A stretch of 64,000 bases of DNA from Reticulascus tulasneorum. Taxonomy: Eukaryota; Ascomycota; Sordariomycetes; Glomerellales; Reticulascaceae. Below, one piece after another: positions 55,004 to 64,000 of the stretch. The position numbers were made by a program, and so were the translations under genes. How positions within the stretch are numbered: the first letter of the stretch is position 1; each line of letters begins with the position of its first letter. A model generated the notes under the pieces. The model was not told the origin of the DNA, did no database searches, and saw nothing but the letters and a program-made list of their open reading frames with translations. Where the stretch lies: assembly GCA_001557505.1 (NCBI GenBank), contig LSAX01000003.1, forward strand, positions 1,674,001 through 1,738,000. The letters run 5' to 3'.

Positions 55004-57326
55004 ATGAGCAGTCTAACACTCCCCCTTCGTTCGAGTACGGCCAGCCAGAGGAACCAGGACAGCAGAAGTTACTTCACCAATTACACCCCTCCTTCGTCCA
55101 CCGAGGCCATCAATGGGCCGGTGAGAGAGCCCATAAGGGAATTGGCCCCTCCCAGCGACCGCCTGATCGTTGGTGTCGACTTTGGCACTACCTTTTCTGG
55201 GTAAGTCGTATACGGTTCTGCCTCTTTTCACCCACGGCGAATCAAACCGGCGCAGAAGCCATCTGATCTATCACATGGGCCCTGGCCGGTTTGCTATGCG
55301 ACTGGTCCCCCTTGAGGGAAGGCTGGGCTTGCCTGGGCTACTCGAGGGGTTCATTGTACACTTCTACCAAAGAAACACACTAACATAAGAGTCAGAGTCG
55401 CTGCCGTATACACATCTACCCCCGATGATGTAGAAATTATCAAGACCTGGCCAGGCGGGAATGGCATCACCTCGGACAAGGTTCCTACTGAGATAGCCTA
55501 TGACTTCCCGCCGAACGCGCCTCCAGGCACGGAGCCCGGGGTGAAATGGGGCTTCCAGTTTAGACCGGAGGAATCTCGCCTCCGTTGCATCAAGCTCTTC
55601 CTCGACCGATCGCAGAAACTGCCATTTTACGTCAGTCCCCTGGACACGGCCGCTCAGCTGAAGCAGTTCAACAAGAACGTGGTCGATGCCGTGAGCGACT
55701 ACCTCACTCAGATCTACAAGCATACTATGGACACTCTGACGCGGAGATACGGCGAGTCTTTCATGGCTTCGACCAAGGTCGACTTCGTCTTGACTTGTCC
55801 CGCCGTGTGGTCGGATGCTGCCAAGAACACCACCCTTCAAGCCGCTGAGCGGGCTGGCATGGGATCGAAATCTGACATCCAGATGATAAGCGAGCCCGAG
55901 GCCGCTGCGGTATATACCCTCAAGGCCATTCAGCCCAACCATTTAAACATTGGGGATAACTTCATTGTCTGCGATGCCGGAGGCGGAACAGTAGAGTAAG
56001 CGCTTTGCCTATGCAGACAGACAACCTTTAAACTGACTCGGGAACCTTGCTAACAACAATCAAGTTTGATCGCCTATAAAATCATATCCTTAAAACCGCT
56101 ACGGGTCGAGGAATCGGCTGTCGGCACAGGAGGTCTATGCGGAAGCGCCTTCTTGAATTACCGATTTGAAGAGCATGTACGAAATAGAATAGGACATAGT
56201 CGATTCGACGAGATGAAGGTCAAAAAGGGCAAGACTTGGCAGATGGGCCTAAGATACTTCGAGGAATTTGTCAAGCGAAACTTCAACGAGGATGAACATC
56301 AAGAGGTCAATGTGCCGTGAGTACATCCAGAGTGTTCCTAGGCCAAAGCCTCTTAACTAAACAATATAGGTTCCCTGGACTGCCGGATGATGAAGAAGTT
56401 GGCCTTGATTCTGGATTCCTTGTAATGACAGCATCTCAAGTCAAGGACATCTTTGAGCCGGTTGTTAAGGAGGTTTGCGACCTCGTAGAAGGTCAAGTTA
56501 CAGGTCTCCGGGCCAAAGGAGGCATCGTCTCCGGTATTGTCCTCGTGGGAGGGTTCGGCCAAAGCAACTATCTCTACAAACGGCTGAAAACACACTTCAC
56601 TAGTGCGGCTCCTCCTCCCTACAGCGAGAGACCAACACATGCAAGTGTCACATCGCTGCAAGAGACCGGCTCGATCGAAGTTATGCAACCGGTATATGCC
56701 TGGACTGCAGTCGTGCGAGGAGCTGTCCTCCGTGGCTTGGAGGGCAACATGGTGATATCGCGAAAAGCCCGGATGCACTACGGAACTTCTTATGCGACAG
56801 TCTACGATGAAGAAAAGCACTCGGTGAGCGAACGGTACTGGTCGCCGTTGTGGGAGCGGTGGATGGTTTCAGACCGAATGCAGTGGCATATCGCCAAGGT
56901 GAGTCCAAACGAAACCCTCTGCTTCCAGATACTCGTTCCGGTCCCTGCCATGTTTTCTTGTATCCTCCGTGTCTAACTGGAGATGCTCAACAGGGAGAAG
57001 CCATCTCACCACTGGCACCAATCGCGTTTCATTATACCCGAAATTTTCGGCCTGGACAATCGCTGCTCGTGACGGATGATCTAATCGCTTGTGAAGCAGA
57101 CGAGCCGCCGGCTGCATATACGCGGGAGCTGGTCCATGTGTGTACACTGACGACAGACTTGAATGCAGTTCCCAGGAGCCTGTTCACGCGGTTGACGACG
57201 ACGAGGGGCGTGGAGTTTGATAACTTGGACTTCACGCTGGAGATGATTGTGGATAGCGCTGGCCTGGGATTCGAGTTGAAGGTTGACGGGGTCAGATATG
57301 GGCGAGTAGAAGCCGAGTTCCACTAA
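55004..57326 (+). CDS. HSP70-like (HSPA12-type) ATPase-domain protein
   Basis: These fungal proteins keep the actin/HSP70 ATPase fold without the usual peptide-binding domain and resemble animal HSPA12; cellular roles are largely unknown, with many paralogues per genome. Five exons fit: 55004-55200, 55396-55995, 56065-56316, 56370-56898 and 56994-57326, giving 636 residues. The phosphate-1 loop LIVGVDFGTTFSG lies near residue 55, the phosphate-2 loop FIVCDAGGGTVD near 255, and the adenosine-site motif GIVLVGGFGQSNYL near 410. The C-terminal 150 residues form a beta-rich extension rather than a canonical substrate domain. The 195-nt first intron is long for this window. ATG 55004 has a strong context (GCCACCATGA). 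The start faces the NLR head-to-head. Confidence 0.92.
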
Positions 57327-58967
57327 CTGGCACGGACTCGACTGAGATGAAGCATTTTTGCGAGCGGAACCGAGTATGCTTGGAGTTGGTATACTCGAGT
57401 AAGGGCGGCGAATGGCCGACGGGCTGAGGCAGGGTGGGAATTGTTGTGACACGCTTGTTCTTAATGACCGTGGGACGTGCAGGAATTTATAGATCTATGT
57501 AGGAACGACGATTCGCCCAATGCCATCAGGCATGGACGTGTCTCGGGGACCTGGAAAAAAAAGATATTGGAAAACATGAGAAGCCGTTTCTTAAGAGTGA
57601 GGCTTGCAAAAACGTGTGAGCTCGCTGCAGGCATCGTCACAATGAGGCGGGAAACCCCCCTGCAGGTGAGGCGACTTGGAATTTCATCGACCCGTATCGG
57701 CGGCCGCCTCGTAATTAACGAAATTCCGAGGTTGGTTTTTTCATCATTTAACAGACTCCGGCGGGCAGGGCACCGGCCAATGATTTCCAGCGTGCAACTA
57801 GCCCAGTTATTGTCGTGGGGTTGTTCACGGTTGACGAGGCGAGCCCACCCTCCAGCCAAGTGGAATTTGCCACAATGGCTTTTCCCGTTTTTCTATTTCA
57901 TGGCTTTGCTCGCCCATCCCCTCCTGAGCACAGCTCGAAAATGGCTCTTACGTCTTGATTTCCTAGTCCCAGTGCAGAGATCCGAAATCTACATTCGAAT
58001 CGTTCATAAAATGGCGGTCTGGGCACGGGAGAGCGGTCAGCACGTCGGGATACTTGCCACCTGCTCGGCGTACAAGTGGAAAGCGGTGTGGGAAGATCAC
58101 ATGTCTAGCATCACGCCGGCATCAAGCTGGTGGTGATAAGGGTTACAAAGAGTTGAGTAGGGTGCCGTGTTTTCCCCTATATATTTCTGTTTGCTGTTTA
58201 AGTAATCTGTCGTTTTGCTCGTGAGCAGCATATGCTCCAAAAGGGACAATATTTTGGCCCCGCCCTGTCGGATACAAAATACGACAAGTCCGAACGAAAG
58301 TCCACGGCTGCCTAAACTATCAGACCATAAAGCCCATCCCACAATCTGATTGAAGCAAATGGAAAACTCCAAAATCCAGTAGGCCAAACTAAGCTCAAAC
58401 ATCCCGTGCCGTGGGCTGAGAGGAGAATGAAGCACCAGGAGTACTGCACAAAGCCAAATACCCCCTTACAAAAAACGACGCTCATCAGTCATTAATCATA
58501 ACAACCAAACTTGGGTATCAACATCAAAGATCCAAAGTGCCGAGACACATGCCAGCCCTACAATGAAAAGAGGGAGGGGTCGAAGGACGCCGAGGCAGAC
58601 TCAGCCCAATCATCCGCCCGCTTGGGCCCGTGTCAGCCTTACACGCGCGCGCGCACACACATACCCATCACACCGTGGCTGCTTGACCCAAAGAGGGTAT
58701 AAGACGGCCATGCAGGGCCGCCACGGGTTCCTGCAGAAGCATCGGGCTTCGAAACGACTTGGACGCAGATTGCGGATGAAATACGAGTGGGACAAGCAAA
58801 AGCAGGAAAAGAAATAAAGCAAATCGGAGCAAGCCCGGCACAGCCATCCGAACCATGATCGACGAGGGATCGACCTCTCGGCCCGCAGTCTGGGATTGTG
58901 GCGTTCCCGCCAGCCCGGACCCTGGGCCGGAAAGGGTATAGATGCCCACAATCCAACATCAAGCCGG
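57327..58967. other. Gene-free region between convergent HSP70-like and zinc-finger genes
   Basis: About 1.6 kb hold the 3' ends of two convergent genes. An unexplained open frame of 219 codons runs at 57477-58136 (+); it resembles no family I know and is discussed as a finding. Alternating CG/CA purine-pyrimidine sequence (GCGCGCGCACACACA) lies near 58645-58660. Confidence 0.45.
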
Positions 58968-59786
58968 CTACTGTTTCCAGATTGGCTTGGGGTGATGATG
59001 GCTGGACTTATGATGTTTGCCGCTGTGATGTCCAGACTCCCTCCGCCTCTTTCTCTCTTCCTTCTCATTGTCGTGGAGTACTCTGGTCTGCCGATCAGAG
59101 GCTGGTGGACGCCAGCCAGGAGGGTACGCATTCGAAATAGAGGGTATCACACGGTAACGTTTCGCTCTCTCATACAGGTCGCTTGAGATTATCTTGCATT
59201 CATGGAGGTGATTGAGTAGGGGGAAATCCGGACGGATATCATCCGCCGTTTTGCCCTCTTCGAGTATGTGGGCCGCAATATGGTCCATCCGGTTTGAGAA
59301 ATTGCGTCGCCGGCCTCCAACATCAGGGTGGCGGGAATCGAATTCGAAGTCGTCGCAGAACCAGCACACGCAGAATTCGGGGTACTTGTATTTCAAGTGA
59401 TCCTGTGCAATGTGCTGGATCCAGAGATCAACCTCGTCGGAGAGAAACTCTTGGTTGCAATGGGAGAAGCCCACGAATTCACATGGGAGGGTAACTCGGG
59501 ATGTAACACGCCGATTCGCCTGCAGGGCCATCTCTCGACCCTCGCCCGGCTCCAAGGTGGCAAACCTCGGGGGAGTCGCAGATGTGGAATAGGCTCTGGG
59601 CATGCGATTCGAATCATACGAGCTATAGCTCTGGCTTGAGGAGACAGTTGATGCCGATGTGGCTGAGGATGTCCCCGATGCTGCATACGTGCGGGGAGTG
59701 GCCTGGTACGACGATCGATAATCGCCATGGTCATTCGAAAGCTCGTATGAGCCGCCGCCGCCGTATGTGTACCCATATCCAGACAT
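58968..59786 (-). CDS. Fungal C2H2-like zinc-finger protein of unknown function
   Basis: I recognise the type, not a named gene. The single exon gives 272 residues from MSGYGYTYGGGGSYELS; an in-frame ATG at 59930 would add 48 residues of unlike composition, so 59786 is preferred. The first 95 residues are low complexity (Gly, Ser, Thr, Tyr). The core has two zinc-binding-like units: CEFVGFSHC with HIAQDH about 25 residues later, then FCVCWFCDDFEF with RMDHIAAHI. The C-terminal third is rich in Arg, Lys and His (KEERKRRRESGHHSGKHHK), suiting a nuclear or nucleic-acid-binding protein; that is inference. Such Cys/His cores occur in many Pezizomycotina proteins with no assigned role. No intron is needed. 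Confidence 0.8.
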   Translation of the reverse strand: MSGYGYTYGGGGSYELSNDHGDYRSSYQATPRTYAASGTSSATSASTVSSSQSYSSYDSNRMPRAYSTSATPPRFATLEPGEGREMALQANRRVTSRVTLPCEFVGFSHCNQEFLSDEVDLWIQHIAQDHLKYKYPEFCVCWFCDDFEFDSRHPDVGGRRRNFSNRMDHIAAHILEEGKTADDIRPDFPLLNHLHECKIISSDLYERAKRYRVIPSISNAYPPGWRPPASDRQTRVLHDNEKEERKRRRESGHHSGKHHKSSHHHPKPIWKQ

Positions 59787-62048
59787 CTTTGGCTGAGGGT
59801 GGAGGGTAGACAGGTGGATGGATACGAAGGTGGGGGTTTGCTTTTGCCTGGAAATCGACAGAGGCGCACGCGCTGGTCGTGAATCGGACCAGCCCAACAG
59901 CAGCACCTGATAAGTTTGCAAGCTCGGCACGCAAAAATTGAAGCCGCAGGGTTATGAAATCGCTTTTGGAGTTGCGGGGGAAGGCAAAGAGGCGGGGAGG
60001 GGGAACCCAAAATTTATATATAGAAAAAAGGAGGAAAGTATTTGAGTGAAGAAGAAAGTGCTGACGGCAGGAGAAGGCACAGGAGACAACAAAAAGATAT
60101 TCTGGGGGGGGTGTTTAACGCAGAGATTCGTGGTTGGACACTCCTCCTCCCCGTTCAGGACTTGGATGCTGCAGCAGCGCAGCTCCAAAAGCGGCACGCA
60201 CCGAATGGAGGGAAGAGCTCTGGTTGGAACAACGAATGCTACCCTCTGAAGTGGCAGCCTTTTCCTGCCACAATGGACAACTTGGGACGATTCAGTTCCG
60301 GAGAAAAAGGCTATCTGCCACCAAAGAAAGATGCGAAGTTCGAAGAGAAGAGATATACTTGGGAATGAGATCGAACTCGGATAGCAGCAGCCAGCAACGA
60401 CTTTAAAAAGTCCAGTCAAGGGACCCAGAAACCCGCAGAAGGGCACCCCATTAAAGATGATTGCGGTGAGTCGTCGGTTTTTGGCTCCGCGCTCCTCCTT
60501 CTCGAGGTCTTCCCCCGAGAACTGCCACGCCATAAAAAGCACCTACCCACCAGTGACAGCTTTCTCAGACGCATCTGCAGCCATCCGAATACCACCATCA
60601 GCAAAGGACCGTGCAGGTCGAGTATCAAGCCACTTTTCGCAACCTCTCTACCTCAAACGCGGCCGCCCATCTGCACCCCATGGGTTCTGCCCCGTACCAT
60701 GGCCAGTCTCGCTCGATCCCGATCATTACGTGCAGAAAATGGGGCGGGCCGCGGGGTGTTTTCTACGCGCCGCTTCCTGACGCTCCGTGGCCAAATTTTT
60801 ATTTCCAACTCGGAATGGATCGTGATCGGCATTTCGCAGCGTGGCTCTGCTGCGGAGATGGTCCCGGCATCGTGTGTCTGTGCAGAGGCGATCCAGCCCA
60901 GCAGGGCGAGGATGGTGGGAGCTTAGTGCCGAGTGTGGTGCTTCCCTCTTCTTAGGTTGCATGGCAGCTCTGCAGGCTCCGAAGCCACCAGCACTCAGAA
61001 CCGTACGACGCCCCCAGCCAGACCTCGCGAGGAAACTCGCCGGACTGGCATTATCAACGACCCAAGGACTTTTTGTTGCTTTTTCCACTACGTACTGAGA
61101 GATAGGCTGTGGCACATGCCGCCCATCCTGCATATCCTCCCCTCCATTCGCGTTCGTCCACGTCTGACCCGACTGATTGAGATATCATAGAGTTTGACTC
61201 CCCATCTGACACCGCGGGCTAGCGGCACTGGTCCGGGTCGAGTTGGACAGGCCTCTGGATCTCATGCAACTGCAAGTACACCGATACGAAACAAGATTCC
61301 ACAGCTCGTGGGACAGTATCACGGCAGCCCGGCAGAATAGCTCCGGCCAGCTCTGGCTTTGAACTAGCTGGGCATGCTCAAGCGAGCGCTATCATTCCGA
61401 TGCAAACAAGTGTGTGTAAATCACTACTATTGTGTGATGTATGGGTGTCCGTGTGTGGGTTGGGGTTATGCACACTCGACCGCCAAAACTAGCCATACAG
61501 GAGGAGCCGTCTAATAATAATAATAATAGGTGATCGAAAAAATAAAAACCAGACAGGAATCGCGGGGGTGGCAGAGACCCGGACTCGTGGGTGAGGCTGC
61601 GGCTCTGCTCACTGCTTCGGCATGAAATTCCCCTTCGCAATGAGCAATGGGGGACTGTGCAGATGAGATGCCAATATTTGTGACAAGATACCCCACCCTC
61701 CTCTACTAGAGTTGCAGTGCTCATGCATGCCAACCGTCTCCCATTGGCTGTGCTAATCGTGCTGACTGAACTCTTATGAGGAGACGATGCAGGTTCCATC
61801 CAATGCTGGATTGTTACCTGTGTCTGGTGGAACTCGTCGGGTTTGGATCGATGCTGTGCCCTACGTGCGAAACGTGGCTCCTTCGACGAGGCCCTCGGGT
61901 GCTAGTAGACCCCATAACGAACGGAGATGGCTCTAATCATGGTGTATGTCAAGCCGGAAATCGGCTTCCATGCTCGCGGCCCGCCCCAGCTCCACTGATT
62001 GGAATAGTTCAGGTGGCCCGGTGGGACTTTCGACGTAGCAATAGATCC
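59787..62048. other. Gene-free region upstream of the zinc-finger gene
   Basis: About 2.3 kb hold the zinc-finger gene promoter and leader on the left and the 3' end of the coiled-coil gene on the right. Several overlapping open frames of 70-200 codons occur on both strands (for example near 59952-60542 and 60457-60955), but none looks like a protein. A short TAA triplet repeat lies at about 61512-61527. No RNA gene is recognised. Confidence 0.45.
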
Positions 62049-63617
62049 TTATTCGGGACTACATAAGACCCTCGCCTTCGCAATGACATTCTGAAACTGC
62101 AAGTGCCCGCCGTTCTCATCCCCCCTCTTGATAATCCCCGGGAAGGTGATGCAGCAAATCTCCCGCTCGGCCAGGCTGTCCTCGTCCTCACCGCCAATAT
62201 CTTCCATGGTCGTCGGGTCGAACGTCGTCCGCTGGTGAGGCAGGATCTCGGGCATGCTGAATTTGAGCACAGCCTTCTGCACGACCAGCAGCCGCGCCAA
62301 CTCGACCGAGCTGTTGACCAGCACGCGCAGCGCCGCGTCTCGCGCCTCGCTGCCCGTGGCGTCCGTGATGGCGTCCAGAAGGCGGTTGATGCGCCGGACG
62401 GTGTTGTCCGCCGTCGCCGTGATGGACGCTTGCATGGTCTGGTTAACGTCACGGCTGAGGAGGGTTAGGGTCGAGGAACGCCATTGGTTTACCGCCTCGG
62501 GGGAGCCTGCTTGAATATGAGTTCTCTGGTGTCCTGCGCAGAACCGAAGCAGATTGGAGGCAGACTACGCACTGTATGACAGGAGGACTTGCTCCATGTC
62601 GTGGAATTGGCTTGTTTGCTCCCTGGATAAACCGACGAAGTACGAATCGAGGATGTCGTGTACCAGGATTCGTGATACAAGGGATTGCAGGAGATGGACC
62701 TTTGCTGTGAGGGCGAGCTCCTCGTACATCGGGACCAGCTGCTGTAGTTCCTGCAAAACATGGCCATCGGCTTTCGACACATCTGTAACGGGATATTAGC
62801 CATCCTGAATCTCCCGATACCCACATGTCCCTGACCACTTACCAAGCTTGGCTCTCCGAAAGTGCACAATGACCCAGTTCTGCAGCCCGTTCCCCAGCCT
62901 TGCCATCCCATCCCCGAACACCTCGTCTGAAGTTTGCCCATCCGTCCTCGTGCTCGTGCTCACCCACTCCTTAAGCCCCCTTACCTGGGCGCGCAGCTCC
63001 TTGATCTCGGCGTCCTTTTCGCGCAACTCGCGCCGCAGTACTTCCCACCCTTCGCGCAGCTCCTCGCGCTCGCCCTCGCGTAGCTCCACCTCGGCGCGCA
63101 GCAGCCTCAGCTCGGTATCGGTGCGCAGGAACTGCTGGTTCAGGGCGCTGTGCTTGGTCTGCCAGAACGTGGCCGTCTCGCTCTCGTTCTGCGACAGCTT
63201 GTCTAGCTCGCGCTGGAACTCAGTCTCCATGAGCGCCAGCTCCCGCTCCAGGTTCGCGATGCGCTGGTCCTTCTCCTTCACCGACGCGGGCGAGCTGCCG
63301 CTGCCAATGATGGTGCTGGTGCCGGTGCTGCCGCCATCCTGCTTCGCGAGAGGGGCACCGCCGCCGCCTGTGCCTTCGTGCCCCGCATCCTCCGGCCCGG
63401 GACTGCTGCTCGAGCTGGACGGGCCGGTCAACTGCGCCCTGGGGGGCGCAGCTATGATGCTGTTGCGCTGGTTCTGTGTCTGGGACGGGGTCGAGGAGGT
63501 TGTTCGGAGGACGTGGGATGCGGAGGCAGTGCCGGTGCCGGTGCTGGTGGCCGAGGAGGTACCGCGCCGCTTGTCGGATATCATGGACATTCGCGCGGTC
63601 TTCTTATCTTTCGTCAT
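62049..63617 (-). CDS. Fungal coiled-coil protein of unknown function
   Basis: I do not recognise a named gene. Three exons fit: 63617-62843, 62782-62573 and 62506-62049, giving 480 residues. Residues 1-125 are disordered and Ser/Thr/Gly-rich. A long coiled coil follows (about 128-235: KEKDQRIANLERELALMETE onward, ending with REKDAEIKELRAQVRGLKEW). The C-terminal half is a compact, conserved-looking domain: GLQNWVIVHFRRAKLDVSKA, VPMYEELALTAKVHLLQSLV, the third-exon start SPEAVNQWRSSTLTLLSRD, and VVQKAVLKFSMPEILPHQRT. It ends RGDENGGHLQFQNVIAKARV plus LCSPE. Domain order and intron phases support a real gene. The acceptor of exon 3 was chosen because it alone continues the SPEAVNQW block in frame. 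Confidence 0.82.
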
Positions 63618-64000
63618 GGGGACGACCGGGGGGTTCTTGGGCAGACCATGCAACGCTGGTTCTGCATGTTGAGGAGGGAATGCGTGCGAATGTTTCTGGT
63701 TTCCCTCCCGTTGGTTTGTTCGTATTGATCTATGTCGGAATTTGGGAAGTGGCGGGTGAGCAGGCCTGGCTTCGGCGCCCCTGGGGGAGGAATCCAATGG
63801 AAATTCGGTTGCCTGGAGTTTAAGATGGGGGGGGGGGGGGAGGCAGCAACTTTGATGGAAGGGGCCTGGGGAGGCGAATTCATAAGGGTAGCCTGCCCGC
63901 GGGCAGTTGGTTTCAAATGATCCGAGTACAGGGGGCATTAACTGCCCGTTCATCTGTACCTAGTAGGCCCGTGGCTTCGTCGCTAAAGGGACTTTATTTT
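63618..64000. promoter_or_regulatory. Upstream region of the coiled-coil gene, with a poly-G run
   Basis: This is the likely promoter and leader of the minus-strand coiled-coil gene. It holds a 14-bp guanine run at about 63827-63840, a site prone to length error, and CTGTACCTAGTAGG near the right edge (63954-63967). The frame of the gene stays open upstream, but the added peptide is Pro/His-rich and unlike the protein. Confidence 0.45.

Noticed and set aside
59952..60955. Several overlapping frames of 70-200 codons on both strands
   Set aside because: They overlap on both strands, share no protein-like pattern, and lie in the likely leader of the zinc-finger gene.

Overview
The window is about 64 kb of nuclear DNA from a filamentous ascomycete (Pezizomycotina). 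The reasons are dense, mostly 45-100 nt GT-AG introns, single-gene transcription units on both strands, and a fungal gene set: the RAM-pathway protein Sog2, a Psi-factor/linoleate diol synthase type oxygenase, a patatin/NB-ARC/TPR NOD-like receptor, and fungal HSPA12-like ATPases. I cannot narrow the genus from sequence alone. No transposon, rRNA or tRNA gene, or repeat-induced point mutation (RIP) damage was recognised. This looks like ordinary gene-rich chromosome with one accessory block (about 49.9-57.4 kb).

Layout from left to right. 1.9-4.9 kb: SOG2-like leucine-rich repeat protein (+). 5.5-6.1 kb: DUF1993 protein (-). 6.9-7.8 kb: BLOC-1 subunit 1/GCN5L1-like protein (+). 8.1-9.1 kb: TSC13 enoyl-CoA reductase (-). 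10.2-14.3 kb: 17-exon Ppo-type fatty-acid oxygenase (+) with damaged active sites and an in-frame TAG. 16.4-17.5 kb: unknown conserved-looking protein (+). 18.6-19.3 kb: RPS8 (+). 19.9-22.8 kb: TBC Rab-GAP (-). 25.7-38.4 kb: giant TOM1/HUWE1 HECT ubiquitin ligase (+). 39.9-41.4 kb: ribose-phosphate pyrophosphokinase (+). 41.8-43.0 kb: RPS6 (-), divergent from CTF8 (+, 43.4-43.8 kb). 44.0-44.4 kb: GFA-domain protein (-). 45.9-46.9 kb: RPS24 (+). 47.6-49.0 kb: DPH1 (-). 50.0-53.3 kb: patatin-NB-ARC-TPR NLR (-). 55.0-57.3 kb: HSP70-like ATPase (+), head-to-head with the NLR. 59.0-59.8 kb: C2H2-like zinc-finger protein (-). 62.0-63.6 kb: fungal coiled-coil protein (-).

Most genes are housekeeping and functionally unrelated. 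A translation theme recurs (RPS8, RPS6, RPS24, and DPH1 for diphthamide on eEF2), as does membrane or polarity biology (Sog2, TBC GAP, BLOC-1, Tsc13). The most notable loci are three. First, the Ppo-like oxygenase has lost both catalytic signatures and carries a stop codon, or an optional in-frame intron, in its P450 half. Second, the NLR carries 126-bp TPR repeats that are almost identical, a pattern of recent repeat homogenisation, plus a likely hidden C-terminal exon. Third, the HSP70-like gene diverges from the NLR. Exon coordinates were derived by hand from splice signals, reading-phase arithmetic and family similarity; they are predictions.
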